From Gaetbulibacter sp. 4G1 (GTDB lineage: Bacteria > Bacteroidota > Bacteroidia > Flavobacteriales > Flavobacteriaceae): a stretch of 64,000 nucleotides of DNA. How positions within the stretch are numbered: the first letter of the stretch is position 1; the number at the start of each line of letters is the position of its first letter. The stretch lies in contig NZ_MDVN01000022.1 of NCBI RefSeq assembly GCF_002741945.1, positions 372,001-436,000 on the forward strand, in the 5' to 3' direction. Both the position numbers and the translations under genes were made by a program. The notes below the pieces were generated by a model. The model had not been told where the DNA came from, did no database searches, and saw only the letters and a list, made by a program, of their open reading frames with translations. This document shows, piece after piece, positions 45,265 through 53,855 of this stretch.

Positions 45265-47058
45265 CTATCTCCCATGATAATAATTATAAACCTTTTCAGC
45301 CCTAGAAACACCAACTACAACCTCTAATTCATCCAACTTTGCATTGGCAACACGTTTAGCTGATTTAAAATGTTTTAACAACTCTACCACCGTTTTTTCC
45401 CCAATGCCTGGTATGGTTTCAAGCTCTGTATTTAACGCTGTTTTACTACGTTTATTTCTGTGATGCTCTATCCCAAAACGATGCGCTTCGTTACGCAGTT
45501 GTTGTATAATTTTTAGGGTCTCGCTTTTTTTATCTAAATATAAGGGAATTGGATCATTTGGATAGAACAATTCTTCTAAACGTTTTGCAATTCCAATAAT
45601 TGCAATTTTTCCTCTTAATTTTAATGCATCTAAACTTTTTAAAGCTGATGATAACTGCCCCTTCCCGCCATCAATAATAATAAGATGTGGTAATTGCTGC
45701 TTTTCATCTAACAGTCTTTTGTATCTGCGGTAAACCACCTCTTCCATCGATGCAAAATCATCTGGTCCTTCAACTGTTTTTATATTAAAATGGCGATAGT
45801 CTTTTTTACTAGGCTTTCCGTTTTTAAATACCACACATGCCGCCACTGGGTGAGTGCCCTGTATGTTACTATTATCGAAACATTCAATATGTCGTGGTTC
45901 TTCAGACAATCGCAAATCTGCTTTCATTTGTGCCATAATACGATTTACATGTCTATCAGGATCTACAATTTTATCCTGTTTAAAACGCTCCATTCTAAAA
46001 TACTTTGCGTTACGAAGCGATAAATCTAAAATATGCTTTTTATCTCCTAATTTTGGGATGGTTACTTTAACACCTTCTCCTAAATCGACTTTAAATGGCA
46101 CATAAACTTCTTTTGATTTTGAATGGAAACGTTGGCGTATTTCAGTTATAGCCAATTGCAACAATTGCAAATCGGTTTCGTCTAGCTTCTTTTTTATCTC
46201 TAAAGTATGTGATCGAATAATAGAACCATATGACAATTGTAAAAAATTAACGTAACCATAACTTTCGTCACTCATTATAGAAAACACATCTACATTGCTA
46301 ATTTTAGGGTTTACAATAGTAGATTTTGCTTGGTAGTTTTCTAAAACCTCAATTTTTTCTTTCATTTTTTGAGCATCTTCAAATTGCATTGCGTCTGCAA
46401 AACCACGCATCTGCGTTTTAAATTGTGCTAAAGAGTCTTTAAAATTTCCTTTTAAAATCTCACGAATGGCTTTTATATTTTCATTGTATTCAGCTTCTGT
46501 TTCTAAACCTTCGCAAGCCCCTTTGCAATTCCCTAAATGGTATTCTAAGCATACTTTATATTTTCCTGCTTGTATTTTTTCTTCGGATAAATGATAATTA
46601 CAAGTTCTTAAATTATACAAACCTTTTATTAAATCTAACAACGTATGTACTGTTTTTACGCTAGTGTAAGGTCCAAAATATTCGCCTCCATCTTTAAAAA
46701 CACGTCGTGTAGAAAACACTCTTGGAAAACGCTCCTTTTTTATGCAAATCCACGGGTACGATTTGTCATCTTTCAACAATACATTATAACGCGGTTTATG
46801 TTTTTTAATTAGGTTGTTTTCAAGTAACAAAGCATCCGTTTCAGTCTCAACAACTATATGTTTTATTCTTGCAATTTTTTTAACTAATACACGCGTTTTT
46901 CCATTTTCGTGTGTTTTAGTAAAATAGGAACTTACCCTTTTCTTTAAGTTTTTTGCTTTTCCTACATAAATAATCGTGTCATCAGCATCAAAATACTGAT
47001 ACACCCCTGGCTCATTTGGTAAGGTTTTTAATTGTATTTCTAAGGTAGGTTTACTCAT
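45265..47058 (-). CDS. uvrC: Excinuclease ABC subunit C
   Basis: A 597-residue nucleotide excision repair nuclease. The N-terminal GIY-YIG domain reads EPGVYQYF and IIYVGKAKNLKKRV. A Cys-rich centre, the UVR motif (AMQFEDAQKMKEKIEVLENY), the RNase H-like endonuclease part (IECFDNSNIQGTHPVAACV, IIDGGKGQL) and the C-terminal helix-hairpin-helix (ELETIPGIGEKTVVELLKHF) are all present. It makes both incisions around UvrB-bound lesions. A TACCTTTG promoter box lies at 47064-47071. Confidence 0.97.
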   Translation of the reverse strand: MSKPTLEIQLKTLPNEPGVYQYFDADDTIIYVGKAKNLKKRVSSYFTKTHENGKTRVLVKKIARIKHIVVETETDALLLENNLIKKHKPRYNVLLKDDKSYPWICIKKERFPRVFSTRRVFKDGGEYFGPYTSVKTVHTLLDLIKGLYNLRTCNYHLSEEKIQAGKYKVCLEYHLGNCKGACEGLETEAEYNENIKAIREILKGNFKDSLAQFKTQMRGFADAMQFEDAQKMKEKIEVLENYQAKSTIVNPKISNVDVFSIMSDESYGYVNFLQLSYGSIIRSHTLEIKKKLDETDLQLLQLAITEIRQRFHSKSKEVYVPFKVDLGEGVKVTIPKLGDKKHILDLSLRNAKYFRMERFKQDKIVDPDRHVNRIMAQMKADLRLSEEPRHIECFDNSNIQGTHPVAACVVFKNGKPSKKDYRHFNIKTVEGPDDFASMEEVVYRRYKRLLDEKQQLPHLIIIDGGKGQLSSALKSLDALKLRGKIAIIGIAKRLEELFYPNDPIPLYLDKKSETLKIIQQLRNEAHRFGIEHHRNKRSKTALNTELETIPGIGEKTVVELLKHFKSAKRVANAKLDELEVVVGVSRAEKVYNYYHGR

Positions 47059-47063
47059 TATAT

Positions 47064-47071
47064 CAAAGGTA
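47064..47071 (-). promoter_or_regulatory. -7 element (TACCTTTG) of uvrC
   Basis: TACCTTTG on the minus strand, 5 nt before the uvrC ATG, implying a short leader. No clear -33. Confidence 0.45.
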
Positions 47072-47147
47072 TACTAATTAACGAAATACTAAAAATTAGA
47101 TATGCTTTTTTAGTATATTGCAACTATTATACTCATTATAAAAGTAA

Positions 47148-48023
47148 GTGAACATAGTTATTCTTTCTCGTAATGAAAATCTTTATTCTACTAGCAGACT
47201 TGTAGAAGAAGGTGAAAAGCGCGGTCATATGATAGAGGTTATAGACCCTCTAAAATGCGACCTTATTATTGAAAAAGAAAAACCTTCTATATACTATCAA
47301 GATCGTTATTTAGATTATGTTGATGCTATTATACCCCGAATTGGTGCATCTGTAACCTTTTTTGGTTGTGCAGTGGTTAGGCAGTTTGAAATGATGAATG
47401 TTTTTACAACTGTAACTTCTGATGCTATTATTCGATCAAGAGACAAATTAAGGAGTTTTCAAAGACTTTCTAAAGCACGAATTGGCATGCCTAAAACGGT
47501 GTTTACTAATTATTCTCGCGATGTGGAAGAGGTGATTTCACATGTTGGAGGTACTCCAGTAATTATTAAACTTCTTGAAGGCACACAAGGCTTAGGTGTT
47601 GTTTTAGCTGAAACAAAAAATGCGGCCGAATCTGTTTTAGAAGCTTTTAACGGATTGCAAGCAAGGGCTTTAGTACAAGAATATATAGCTGAAGCTAAAG
47701 GAGCCGATTTACGTGCATTGGTAGTTGATGGACATGTAGTTGGTGCTATGAAACGACAAGGGAAAGAAGGCGAATTTCGTTCAAATTTACACCGAGGTGG
47801 TTCTGCTGAAATCGTAAAACTTAATGAAGATGAATTACGTGTTGCTATGAATGCTTCTCGCGCTTTAAAACTTCCTGTTTGTGGTGTAGACATGTTGCAA
47901 TCGGCACGTGGACCTTTATTACTCGAAGTAAATTCTACCCCTGGACTAGAAGGTATTGAAAGTGCTACAGGAAGAAATATTGCCAAAGCTATAATTACTT
48001 TTATTGAACGTAACCGAAAATAA
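47148..48023 (+). CDS. rimK: ATP-grasp ligase, RimK-type (S6 glutamate ligase-like)
   Basis: A 291-residue ATP-grasp enzyme starting at GTG. The RimK pattern is clear: [55 protein letters not shown] (ATP lid), [24 protein letters not shown] and [13 protein letters not shown] (metal site). RimK adds glutamates to the C-terminus of ribosomal protein S6. Here the next gene, directly abutting, encodes a zinc deacylase of the AstE/aspartoacylase family, so another peptide or amino-acid substrate is possible. Confidence 0.88.
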   Translation: MNIVILSRNENLYSTSRLVEEGEKRGHMIEVIDPLKCDLIIEKEKPSIYYQDRYLDYVDAIIPRIGASVTFFGCAVVRQFEMMNVFTTVTSDAIIRSRDKLRSFQRLSKARIGMPKTVFTNYSRDVEEVISHVGGTPVIIKLLEGTQGLGVVLAETKNAAESVLEAFNGLQARALVQEYIAEAKGADLRALVVDGHVVGAMKRQGKEGEFRSNLHRGGSAEIVKLNEDELRVAMNASRALKLPVCGVDMLQSARGPLLLEVNSTPGLEGIESATGRNIAKAIITFIERNRK

Positions 48024-48998
48024 ATGCTCAATAAAGAAAACGATACATTAATAATTTTAGGAGAACACATTGAACCTGGAGAAAGCAAAGAAGTGAATTT
48101 TGATGTCGCCAACTTGCATACCTCAACACCTGTAAATGTTCCTGTAATTATTGAACGCTCTAAAAAGCCAGGGCCAACAGTTTTATTCACTGCAAGTATA
48201 CATGGTGATGAAGTAAATGGTGTTGAAATTGTAAGGCAACTTATTGCTAAAGGCATTAATAAACCTAAATGTGGCACTATTATTTGTATGCCAGTTATCA
48301 ATATTTTTGGCTTTATTAACTTAAAGCGTGAATTTCCTGATGGTCGTGATTTAAACCGTGTGTTTCCTGGTAGTCCAAATGGATCTCTAGCAAGTAGAGT
48401 GGCTTACAAACTTATAAAAGAAGTTGTACCACATGCCGATTTAATTATCGATTTTCATACTGGTGGCTCAGGACGATTTAATGCACCTCAACTTAGGTAT
48501 TCTAAAGAAAATAAAGATCTTGATGATTTAGCAAAAGTATTTGGTGCTCCTTTTGTTTTATATTCTAAAAACTTATCAAAATCTTTTAGAACAACTTGTA
48601 ATAAATTAAATAAGCCGTTGCTTCTTTTTGAAGGCGGAAAGTCATTTCATATTGATGATGCTATAACAAACTCTGGCGTTAATGGCTCAAAACGAATATT
48701 AAAACACTTAGGCATGTTAAAAACTGTTTTTAAATCTTCAAAGCCTAAAAAAGAATGTATTTTTATTGATGAAAGCAAATGGCTTCGTGCAAAATATTCT
48801 GGTATGTTTAAAGCCTCTGTATCTATTGGCACTCAAGTTAAAAAAGAAGATATTATTGGTAATATAACCGACCCCTATGGTAAATTTAATTACTTTGTCA
48901 GAGCCTCAAACTCAGGGTATATTATTAATATAAACGAATTGCCAATTGTATACCAGGGTGATGCGCTTTTTCATATTACTACTAAACTAAAGCGCTAG
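48024..48998 (+). CDS. Succinylglutamate desuccinylase/aspartoacylase family zinc hydrolase
   Basis: A 324-residue M14-like zinc amidohydrolase. Zinc ligands are seen in SIHGDEVNG (His, Glu) and DFHTGG (His), and a catalytic Glu candidate in LLFEGG. A C-terminal barrel-like domain (about residues 245-324, biotinyl-lipoyl-like) holds KASVSIGTQVKKEDIIGNI. Family members cleave N-acyl amino acids. Coupling to the RimK-type ligase suggests a make/break pair acting on the same amide, which is inference. Confidence 0.85.
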   Translation: MLNKENDTLIILGEHIEPGESKEVNFDVANLHTSTPVNVPVIIERSKKPGPTVLFTASIHGDEVNGVEIVRQLIAKGINKPKCGTIICMPVINIFGFINLKREFPDGRDLNRVFPGSPNGSLASRVAYKLIKEVVPHADLIIDFHTGGSGRFNAPQLRYSKENKDLDDLAKVFGAPFVLYSKNLSKSFRTTCNKLNKPLLLFEGGKSFHIDDAITNSGVNGSKRILKHLGMLKTVFKSSKPKKECIFIDESKWLRAKYSGMFKASVSIGTQVKKEDIIGNITDPYGKFNYFVRASNSGYIININELPIVYQGDALFHITTKLKR

Positions 48999-49000
48999 GA

Positions 49001-49564
49001 GTGACTAAATCTGAATTACGTAAAAAATACAAATCTCTTCGCAAGAATTTGACCTTAAATCAAATAGACGATTTAAGCATTGCTATTGCAAACCAAACCT
49101 TAAAACTACCCATTTGGGAACATTCCTTTTATCATATTTTTTTATCTATTGAAGAGCATAAAGAGATTAACACTGATTATATTTTAAATATTCTAGCTGG
49201 AAAGGATAAAAACATAGTGATTTCTAAAAGTGATTTTAAAACAACTACTTTAATTAATTTCCTTTTAACTGATAGTACGGTTATAAAAAAGAATCATTGG
49301 AATATCCCCGAACCTGTTGATGGTATTGCAATTGACGACAAAAAAATAGATGTGGTTTTTATACCGCTTTTAGCTTTTGATAAACTAGGAAATCGTGTTG
49401 GTTATGGTAAAGGTTTTTATGATAATTTTTTAGCTAATTGTAAACCCGAAACGATAAAAATTGGATTGTCTTTTTTTGATGTTGAGGATGAGATTGAAGG
49501 TGTTTATGAAGGTGATGTTAGATTGGATTTTTGTGTGACGACTGATGAGGTTTATGGTTTTTAA
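49001..49564 (+). CDS. 5-formyltetrahydrofolate cyclo-ligase
   Basis: A 187-residue enzyme converting 5-formyl-THF to methenyl-THF with ATP. It starts at GTG 49001. It has the basic N-terminus [15 protein letters not shown], the mid-segment [29 protein letters not shown] with the signature GYGKGFYD, and a terminal VCTDEVYGF-like end. It is the last gene of the rimK unit. It overlaps the convergent macrodomain gene by 4 bp. Confidence 0.93.
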   Translation: MTKSELRKKYKSLRKNLTLNQIDDLSIAIANQTLKLPIWEHSFYHIFLSIEEHKEINTDYILNILAGKDKNIVISKSDFKTTTLINFLLTDSTVIKKNHWNIPEPVDGIAIDDKKIDVVFIPLLAFDKLGNRVGYGKGFYDNFLANCKPETIKIGLSFFDVEDEIEGVYEGDVRLDFCVTTDEVYGF

Positions 49565-50082
49565 TTATGTTTATTGTTTAATATTTTATAATACAATTCG
49601 TAATTTTCTTTATCAAAACAAACAAAAATAACTTCTTCAACTATTTCTTGGGCTTTATATTCTTTGATAGTATTTATAGCAATTTGAGCTGCTAAATCTT
49701 TTGGGAATTTATAAATCCCTGTGCTTATATTAGGAAATGCTACAGTCTTAACGTTATTTTCCATAGCCAGAAGCATTGTATTATTATAACATTCACTTAA
49801 AAGTATTTCTTTTTCCTTTCCCCCTTGATTCCAAACAGGACCAACGGTATGAATTACATATCTAGCGTCCAAATTTCCAGCGGTTGTAATGACTGCTTCT
49901 CCAACATTACATTTTCCTTGCTTGTTTCTAATATCTTTACAAGCTTTCAAAATTTCTGAACCTCCTTTTCTATGAATTGCCCCATCAACTCCAGAACCAC
50001 CTAATAATGAAGAGTTAGCTGCATTAACTATAGCATCAGCTTTTATTGTTGTAATATCAGATTGTATAACTCTTATTTCCAT
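49561..50082 (-). CDS. Macrodomain protein, MacroD type (ADP-ribose/O-acetyl-ADP-ribose hydrolase)
   Basis: A 173-residue single-domain protein with all MacroD hallmarks: GDIT-like [19 protein letters not shown], the catalytic loop [29 protein letters not shown] and [12 protein letters not shown]. These enzymes remove ADP-ribose from acidic residues or deacetylate O-acetyl-ADP-ribose. It is the last gene of the NADAR operon, 2 bp after another macrodomain gene, and so likely under the upstream Nudix regulator. Confidence 0.93.
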   Translation of the reverse strand: MEIRVIQSDITTIKADAIVNAANSSLLGGSGVDGAIHRKGGSEILKACKDIRNKQGKCNVGEAVITTAGNLDARYVIHTVGPVWNQGGKEKEILLSECYNNTMLLAMENNVKTVAFPNISTGIYKFPKDLAAQIAINTIKEYKAQEIVEEVIFVCFDKENYELYYKILNNKHN

Positions 50083-50084
50083 TT

Positions 50085-50561
50085 TTATCCAAAATCATAA
50101 ACATAAACCTCTATATCATTATTAGATAAGGTTTCAAGTATTAAAGGCTCTATTTCTTCCCATTTTCCGCCTGCTAATCCGCATCCAATTCTTGGCATAT
50201 GAATACTAGCATTTATTTTGCTTGCTTCAATTGCAATCTTACTCAAGCAAGATTTAACAGCTTCATATCTAATTGGGGCTATATTGTTAACTCGCTTCAA
50301 ACCTTGCTGAGCAATCATATTACCTACAAAAATATCTTCCGATACTTGAATAACTTGAGTCGCGCCTAAAGCAAAATCATTATCAGCCTTATTTTTATAC
50401 CACAGTCTATATGCCTTTTCAGGTTCAGACCACTTCTTAGATATAGCAAGGACAAATCCTTTGCCCCAACCGCCCAAATCATTACAGATATGGACAATTA
50501 TTTTATTACCTTCAATTTGTGGAGCAGTTGCGTCTCCTTTTAAATAATTTATATTTTTCAT
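50085..50561 (-). CDS. Macrodomain protein, TARG1/Poa1-like
   Basis: A 158-residue macrodomain of a different class from its neighbour. It shows [23 protein letters not shown] and [18 protein letters not shown], near the TARG1/OARD1 pattern. Where human TARG1 has the catalytic Asp after GCGL, this protein has Ala. It therefore may act on ADP-ribose-1''-phosphate or bind ADP-ribose rather than cleave protein-linked ADP-ribose. This is inference from one loop. It is 1 bp from the NADAR gene. Confidence 0.85.
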   Translation of the reverse strand: MKNINYLKGDATAPQIEGNKIIVHICNDLGGWGKGFVLAISKKWSEPEKAYRLWYKNKADNDFALGATQVIQVSEDIFVGNMIAQQGLKRVNNIAPIRYEAVKSCLSKIAIEASKINASIHMPRIGCGLAGGKWEEIEPLILETLSNNDIEVYVYDFG

Positions 50562-50562
50562 T

Positions 50563-51108
50563 TTATATTAATTCTTCTCTAACTTCCATTAAAGCAAACC
50601 CTAAAAGATTTTCTCCTCTCCACATAATTGGGTTTTCAGCTTTTTCATTATTCTGACTCATTCCAATTCCCCATATTCTATCTCTTGGACTTGCTTCAAC
50701 CAAAACTCGATTTTTTGTATTGAGCAAAAATTCTTTTAGTTCAGGGTGTTGAGAAAATTTATGAATGTTTCCCTGTTTTACAATTTCATATTTATACTGA
50801 TTCCATTTCTCTGGAGTAAATCCAATTACTTTTCTTCCCCACTGTTTAGCCTCCATTGGTGAATTTGATTTTATAATTTCTTCTAATATTTGATTATCAT
50901 TGAATAATCTTGCCTTTTCTGCCATCATCCAATGTTCAGCAGTTTTATAAATTATATCATTTACTTTAAAAGGCGCAACCCACCATTGACTAAAACAACT
51001 TTTACCTATACTTCCGTCTTTATTAGGTGTATGCCCCCAAAAGAAAAGATATTTTATTCTCTTCTTCTGTTTAAAACCCCTAATTAATTGTTCTCTATTA
51101 TATTTCAT
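50563..51108 (-). CDS. NADAR family protein (ADP-ribose N-glycosidase fold)
   Basis: A 181-residue NADAR/YbiA-like protein. Typical stretches are FFWGHTP, CFSQWWVAPF, YKTAEHWMMAEKARLF, SPMEAKQWGRKV, GNIHKFSQHPEL and LVEASPRDRIWGIGM. Known members hydrolyse N-glycosidic bonds: YbiA acts on riboflavin intermediates, and others remove ADP-ribose from guanine bases in DNA placed by DarT1-type toxins. No DarT-like gene is visible nearby. The surrounding NAD and macrodomain genes favour an ADP-ribose substrate. Confidence 0.92.
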   Translation of the reverse strand: MKYNREQLIRGFKQKKRIKYLFFWGHTPNKDGSIGKSCFSQWWVAPFKVNDIIYKTAEHWMMAEKARLFNDNQILEEIIKSNSPMEAKQWGRKVIGFTPEKWNQYKYEIVKQGNIHKFSQHPELKEFLLNTKNRVLVEASPRDRIWGIGMSQNNEKAENPIMWRGENLLGFALMEVREELI

Positions 51109-51109
51109 A

Positions 51110-52033
51110 TTATACTATCAAATTAGCTTTTTCATCTGCAATACCTATTTCAACATGACTTCCAGAATTGAAATTTAAAAAATCAGATTCAATACCATCA
51201 CTAAAAATAACGCCTTTAGTTGGCATATTAGATTCAATTTTTAAAATTTGTTTTTTAGTTATAAATCCAAAACCAATATCCGTTTGAGTGACCTTGCTTA
51301 AAAAAGGTTCTCTAACTACAAACACCAATTTTTCATCTTCCCAACGAATTAATGATTGTTGCCTTCTTTCTTTATTTGCTTGATGCCTATTAATATTATT
51401 TGCCATATTATAAATAGAGCTTAACCAACCTGTAGACCCTGCTCCAGTTGAAACTATAATTCCGCTAGATGATTGTCTTTCCTTTTTACCTTTAAATTCA
51501 ATATCATATCTTGAAGATACATGAGAATCTGCTCCAATATAAAAATCGTTAAAGGCTAATAAGGTCTGACCATCGTTTAATTGTGCCTTAGCCATAGTTA
51601 CCTGTTTTGTTTTAAAATCGCCTTTAACAACATTTTTAATAACTAAACCTAGATCATTTGGAGTATGCTTTAGTAAAACTCCATCATAGCGTTCTGAATC
51701 TGGATTTACACCTATAAGCGGTAATCCGTTGATATACTTAGCTGTATTTGCAACTAATCCATCTTGCCCTATAACCACTATTAAATCTTTCTCTGTGAAA
51801 ATATAGGTTGGTAAAAACGAACGGTTAATTACCTTATACTTCAAGTGTTTTGAAATCGTCTTCTGAATTTCAGAAAGTGATTTATAAAAAGTGTCATTTT
51901 CAAGTTCATAATACCCGAAATCACCTTCAGACCTCTCTATGTAAAACTTGGCTTGAGCTTTTGAGTTAAATCTTTCGATTAATTGCTCAAGCCTTGTCTT
52001 GTCTCTTATTATGATTACTCGTTCGAATTCCAT
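51110..52033 (-). CDS. NAD-kinase-like protein with altered GGDG motif
   Basis: A 307-residue protein of the NAD/diacylglycerol kinase superfamily. The nucleotide motif is VVIGQDGLVANTAKY instead of the usual GGDGT. GVNPDSERYDGVLL, NDFYIGA and SSSGIIVSTGAGSTGW correspond to the later NADK motifs. The first residues (about 1-75) form an extra N-terminal segment. It could phosphorylate NAD or a related nucleotide; the altered motif and operon partners make a specialised role likely. It is 5 bp after the SPFH gene and 1 bp before NADAR. Confidence 0.82.
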   Translation of the reverse strand: MEFERVIIIRDKTRLEQLIERFNSKAQAKFYIERSEGDFGYYELENDTFYKSLSEIQKTISKHLKYKVINRSFLPTYIFTEKDLIVVIGQDGLVANTAKYINGLPLIGVNPDSERYDGVLLKHTPNDLGLVIKNVVKGDFKTKQVTMAKAQLNDGQTLLAFNDFYIGADSHVSSRYDIEFKGKKERQSSSGIIVSTGAGSTGWLSSIYNMANNINRHQANKERRQQSLIRWEDEKLVFVVREPFLSKVTQTDIGFGFITKKQILKIESNMPTKGVIFSDGIESDFLNFNSGSHVEIGIADEKANLIV

Positions 52034-52038
52034 TTTAC

Positions 52039-53052
52039 TTATGATTTACTTCTAACAATAGAATCTAATAATTCAGGAGAAATGTTTAGATTACCTATTT
52101 TATCAGCGTTTTCAGCAAGCTCTCTAAAAGCTAAAGCAATATTGTTACTAGGGTCATTCCCTGTATTACTGATAGCCATTAACGTTTTCCAATCTAACTC
52201 TTTATATGGTTTTAAATTCGCATTTAAAACATACTCTTTTACATCAGCTTCTTTCTTCTCGTTAGTCACTTGAATATCTATTAGTTCTTTTTTCTGTTCC
52301 TCAAGAGAGATATTAGAAGTCATTTCCATTTCTTTTAACTGCTGTTCATTTTGCTGCTTAACAACATCTGTTTCCATTTTCTTTTCTACAATTTGCTTTT
52401 GCTTTTCTTCAACAGCAATCTCTGTATTTAATTCACTTTCTTTAATCATACGTTCCTGTTCTACAGCAAAGTTTCTACGCTCGTAAATAGCCTGATCTGC
52501 TTCTTTCTGTAATGATTCTCTCATTTGAGCTTCTAAAGCACGAGCCATTTCAGGATTAGGAGTAACGCCTAGTACGTTTACACTTAGAATTTCTAATCCA
52601 AGCATTTGAACGGTCTTTGACTTCTGAACATTATCGAAAATTTCGGTTTCAATATCTTCTAACTTTCTTAGAGCTTCCTTCAAACTTAAGCGTTGAATAA
52701 TTGATGCACTTGCAGTTTGAGCCTCATTAATTATACGTTGTTGAATTTTTTCGTAATCATTTTTTAGGTATTGTTTTTTCTTATTAACAGTAAAATCTAA
52801 TGTTTCTGCTAATTGCTTTGGGTTTTCAATCTTATAAGTCACTTGCCCTTGTAATGTAACTTCCTGATAATCCTTTGTTGTTTCATTAAATACAAATTGA
52901 AAATCGTTACTCTGTACTGGGATAGAAACAATAGATGAGTTTGGTGAAAAATAGAAGAATGATAATCCTCTTCCTTCTTTTTTAATTTTCCCTCCTTTAT
53001 AATGAATCACGTAGTTCATTGAGTCGAATTTGATATAATTTATTCCTAACAT
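52039..53052 (-). CDS. SPFH/band-7 protein with long coiled coil
   Basis: A 337-residue protein. Residues about 10-180 form the SPFH domain (FNETTKDYQEVTLQGQVTYKIENP, LGLEILSVNVLGVTPNPEMARALEAQM). A highly charged coiled coil follows (about 180-275, EVEEKQKQIVEKKMETD-type heptads). No transmembrane segment or signal is visible, which is unusual for SPFH proteins. It is first in the NADAR operon, behind a promoter flanked by two operator palindromes. Its role with NAD/ADP-ribose enzymes is not known. Confidence 0.87.
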   Translation of the reverse strand: MLGINYIKFDSMNYVIHYKGGKIKKEGRGLSFFYFSPNSSIVSIPVQSNDFQFVFNETTKDYQEVTLQGQVTYKIENPKQLAETLDFTVNKKKQYLKNDYEKIQQRIINEAQTASASIIQRLSLKEALRKLEDIETEIFDNVQKSKTVQMLGLEILSVNVLGVTPNPEMARALEAQMRESLQKEADQAIYERRNFAVEQERMIKESELNTEIAVEEKQKQIVEKKMETDVVKQQNEQQLKEMEMTSNISLEEQKKELIDIQVTNEKKEADVKEYVLNANLKPYKELDWKTLMAISNTGNDPSNNIALAFRELAENADKIGNLNISPELLDSIVRSKS

Positions 53053-53075
53053 AACTTTGAGTTTTAAATTATTAA

Positions 53076-53096
53076 TTTGCGTAATTATAACACAAA
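53076..53096. promoter_or_regulatory. NrtR-type operator, site 1
   Basis: Half-sites TTTGCGT and ACACAAA separated by 7 nt. It overlaps the -7 box of the SPFH operon promoter. It is one of three related 21-bp palindromes near the Nudix regulator gene. Confidence 0.75.
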
Positions 53097-53124
53097 TGTA
53101 AACAGGAATATCAAACCTACCAAA
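53093..53124 (-). promoter_or_regulatory. Two-box promoter of the SPFH-NADAR-macro operon
   Basis: On the minus strand: TTTG (53124-53121), 20-bp spacer, TACATTTG (53100-53093), then the SPFH ATG at 53052. The -7 box is covered by operator site 1; operator site 2 lies just upstream of the -33 box. Confidence 0.7.
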
Positions 53125-53129
53125 TATAT

Positions 53130-53150
53130 TTTGCGTTAATTTTACACAAA
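53130..53150. promoter_or_regulatory. NrtR-type operator, site 2
   Basis: Half-sites TTTGCGT and ACACAAA separated by 7 nt. Its centre is 54 bp from site 1. The half-sites are identical to those of site 1, while the 7-nt centre differs. Confidence 0.75.
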
Positions 53151-53177
53151 CATCATATGTGCCTGATAAACAATAAG

Positions 53178-53855
53178 TTAAATTTCAAAAATTATTCCTT
53201 CCTTTTTAAGTTGGAAGTAGCGTTTTTGATTAAATTGGAATAAATTGGCTGGTCTACCTGACCCTTTAGATACTTTTTCATTGAGTTCATCAAGTACATT
53301 GAGACCTATTATTTTCTTTCTAAAATTGCGTCTATCAATTCCCCTACCTAATAGGGTAGAGTATAACTTTTCTAAATCTGAAAAAGGAAATTTTTTGTCA
53401 AGCAATTCGAAGCCTAATGGCTCGTAAGTGATTTTTCCCTGCAATCTCTTAATTGCTATTTCTAGTATTTCTTTGTGGTCGAACGAGAGTTGTGGTAGTT
53501 CGTTTATATTAAACCATGCCACTTCTGCTGCATCTGTTGACGCGAATATTTTAAACGTATTTGGTCTTACCAATCCAAAATAGGCAATGGAAACTACTCT
53601 TCCTCTAGGGTCTCTAGAAGGTTCGCCAAAGGTATATAATTGTTCAAGATAATTAATCTTAACACCTGTCTCTTCTTGTAGTTCTCTTTCAACTGCTTCC
53701 TCTAAAGATTCATCATTTAAAACGAATCCACCGGGAATAGCCCATTTATTTTTAAACGGCTCATATTTTCGTTTAATTAGCAGGACTGAAATATTACCCT
53801 CCTCATAACCAAATACAACGGCGTCAACTGTTAGTTTAATTGATTGCTTACTCAT
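53178..53855 (-). CDS. Nudix-domain transcriptional regulator, NrtR type
   Basis: A 225-residue regulator. The N-terminal Nudix domain (about residues 1-145) keeps a full Nudix box: GFVLNDE, seven residues, then RELQEETGV. It may therefore still hydrolyse ADP-ribose-like ligands. The C-terminal winged helix (about 150-225) has LLGRGIDRRNFRKKI and GSGRPANLFQF, the NrtR DNA-binding pattern. NrtR proteins repress NAD genes and release DNA on binding ADP-ribose; relatives in Bacteroides respond to sugars. It is 36 bp after lspA, with its own operator. Confidence 0.9.
   Translation of the reverse strand: MSKQSIKLTVDAVVFGYEEGNISVLLIKRKYEPFKNKWAIPGGFVLNDESLEEAVERELQEETGVKINYLEQLYTFGEPSRDPRGRVVSIAYFGLVRPNTFKIFASTDAAEVAWFNINELPQLSFDHKEILEIAIKRLQGKITYEPLGFELLDKKFPFSDLEKLYSTLLGRGIDRRNFRKKIIGLNVLDELNEKVSKGSGRPANLFQFNQKRYFQLKKEGIIFEI

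Noticed and set aside
47510-48301. 263-residue open frame on the minus strand
   Set aside because: It lies antisense to the well-supported rimK and AstE-like genes, and its product is low-complexity Ser/Pro-rich sequence with no family pattern.
49561-53855. Complete DarTG-type toxin-antitoxin system
   Set aside because: NADAR and macrodomain antitoxin-like genes are present, but I find no DarT or other ADP-ribosyltransferase in or beside the operon.
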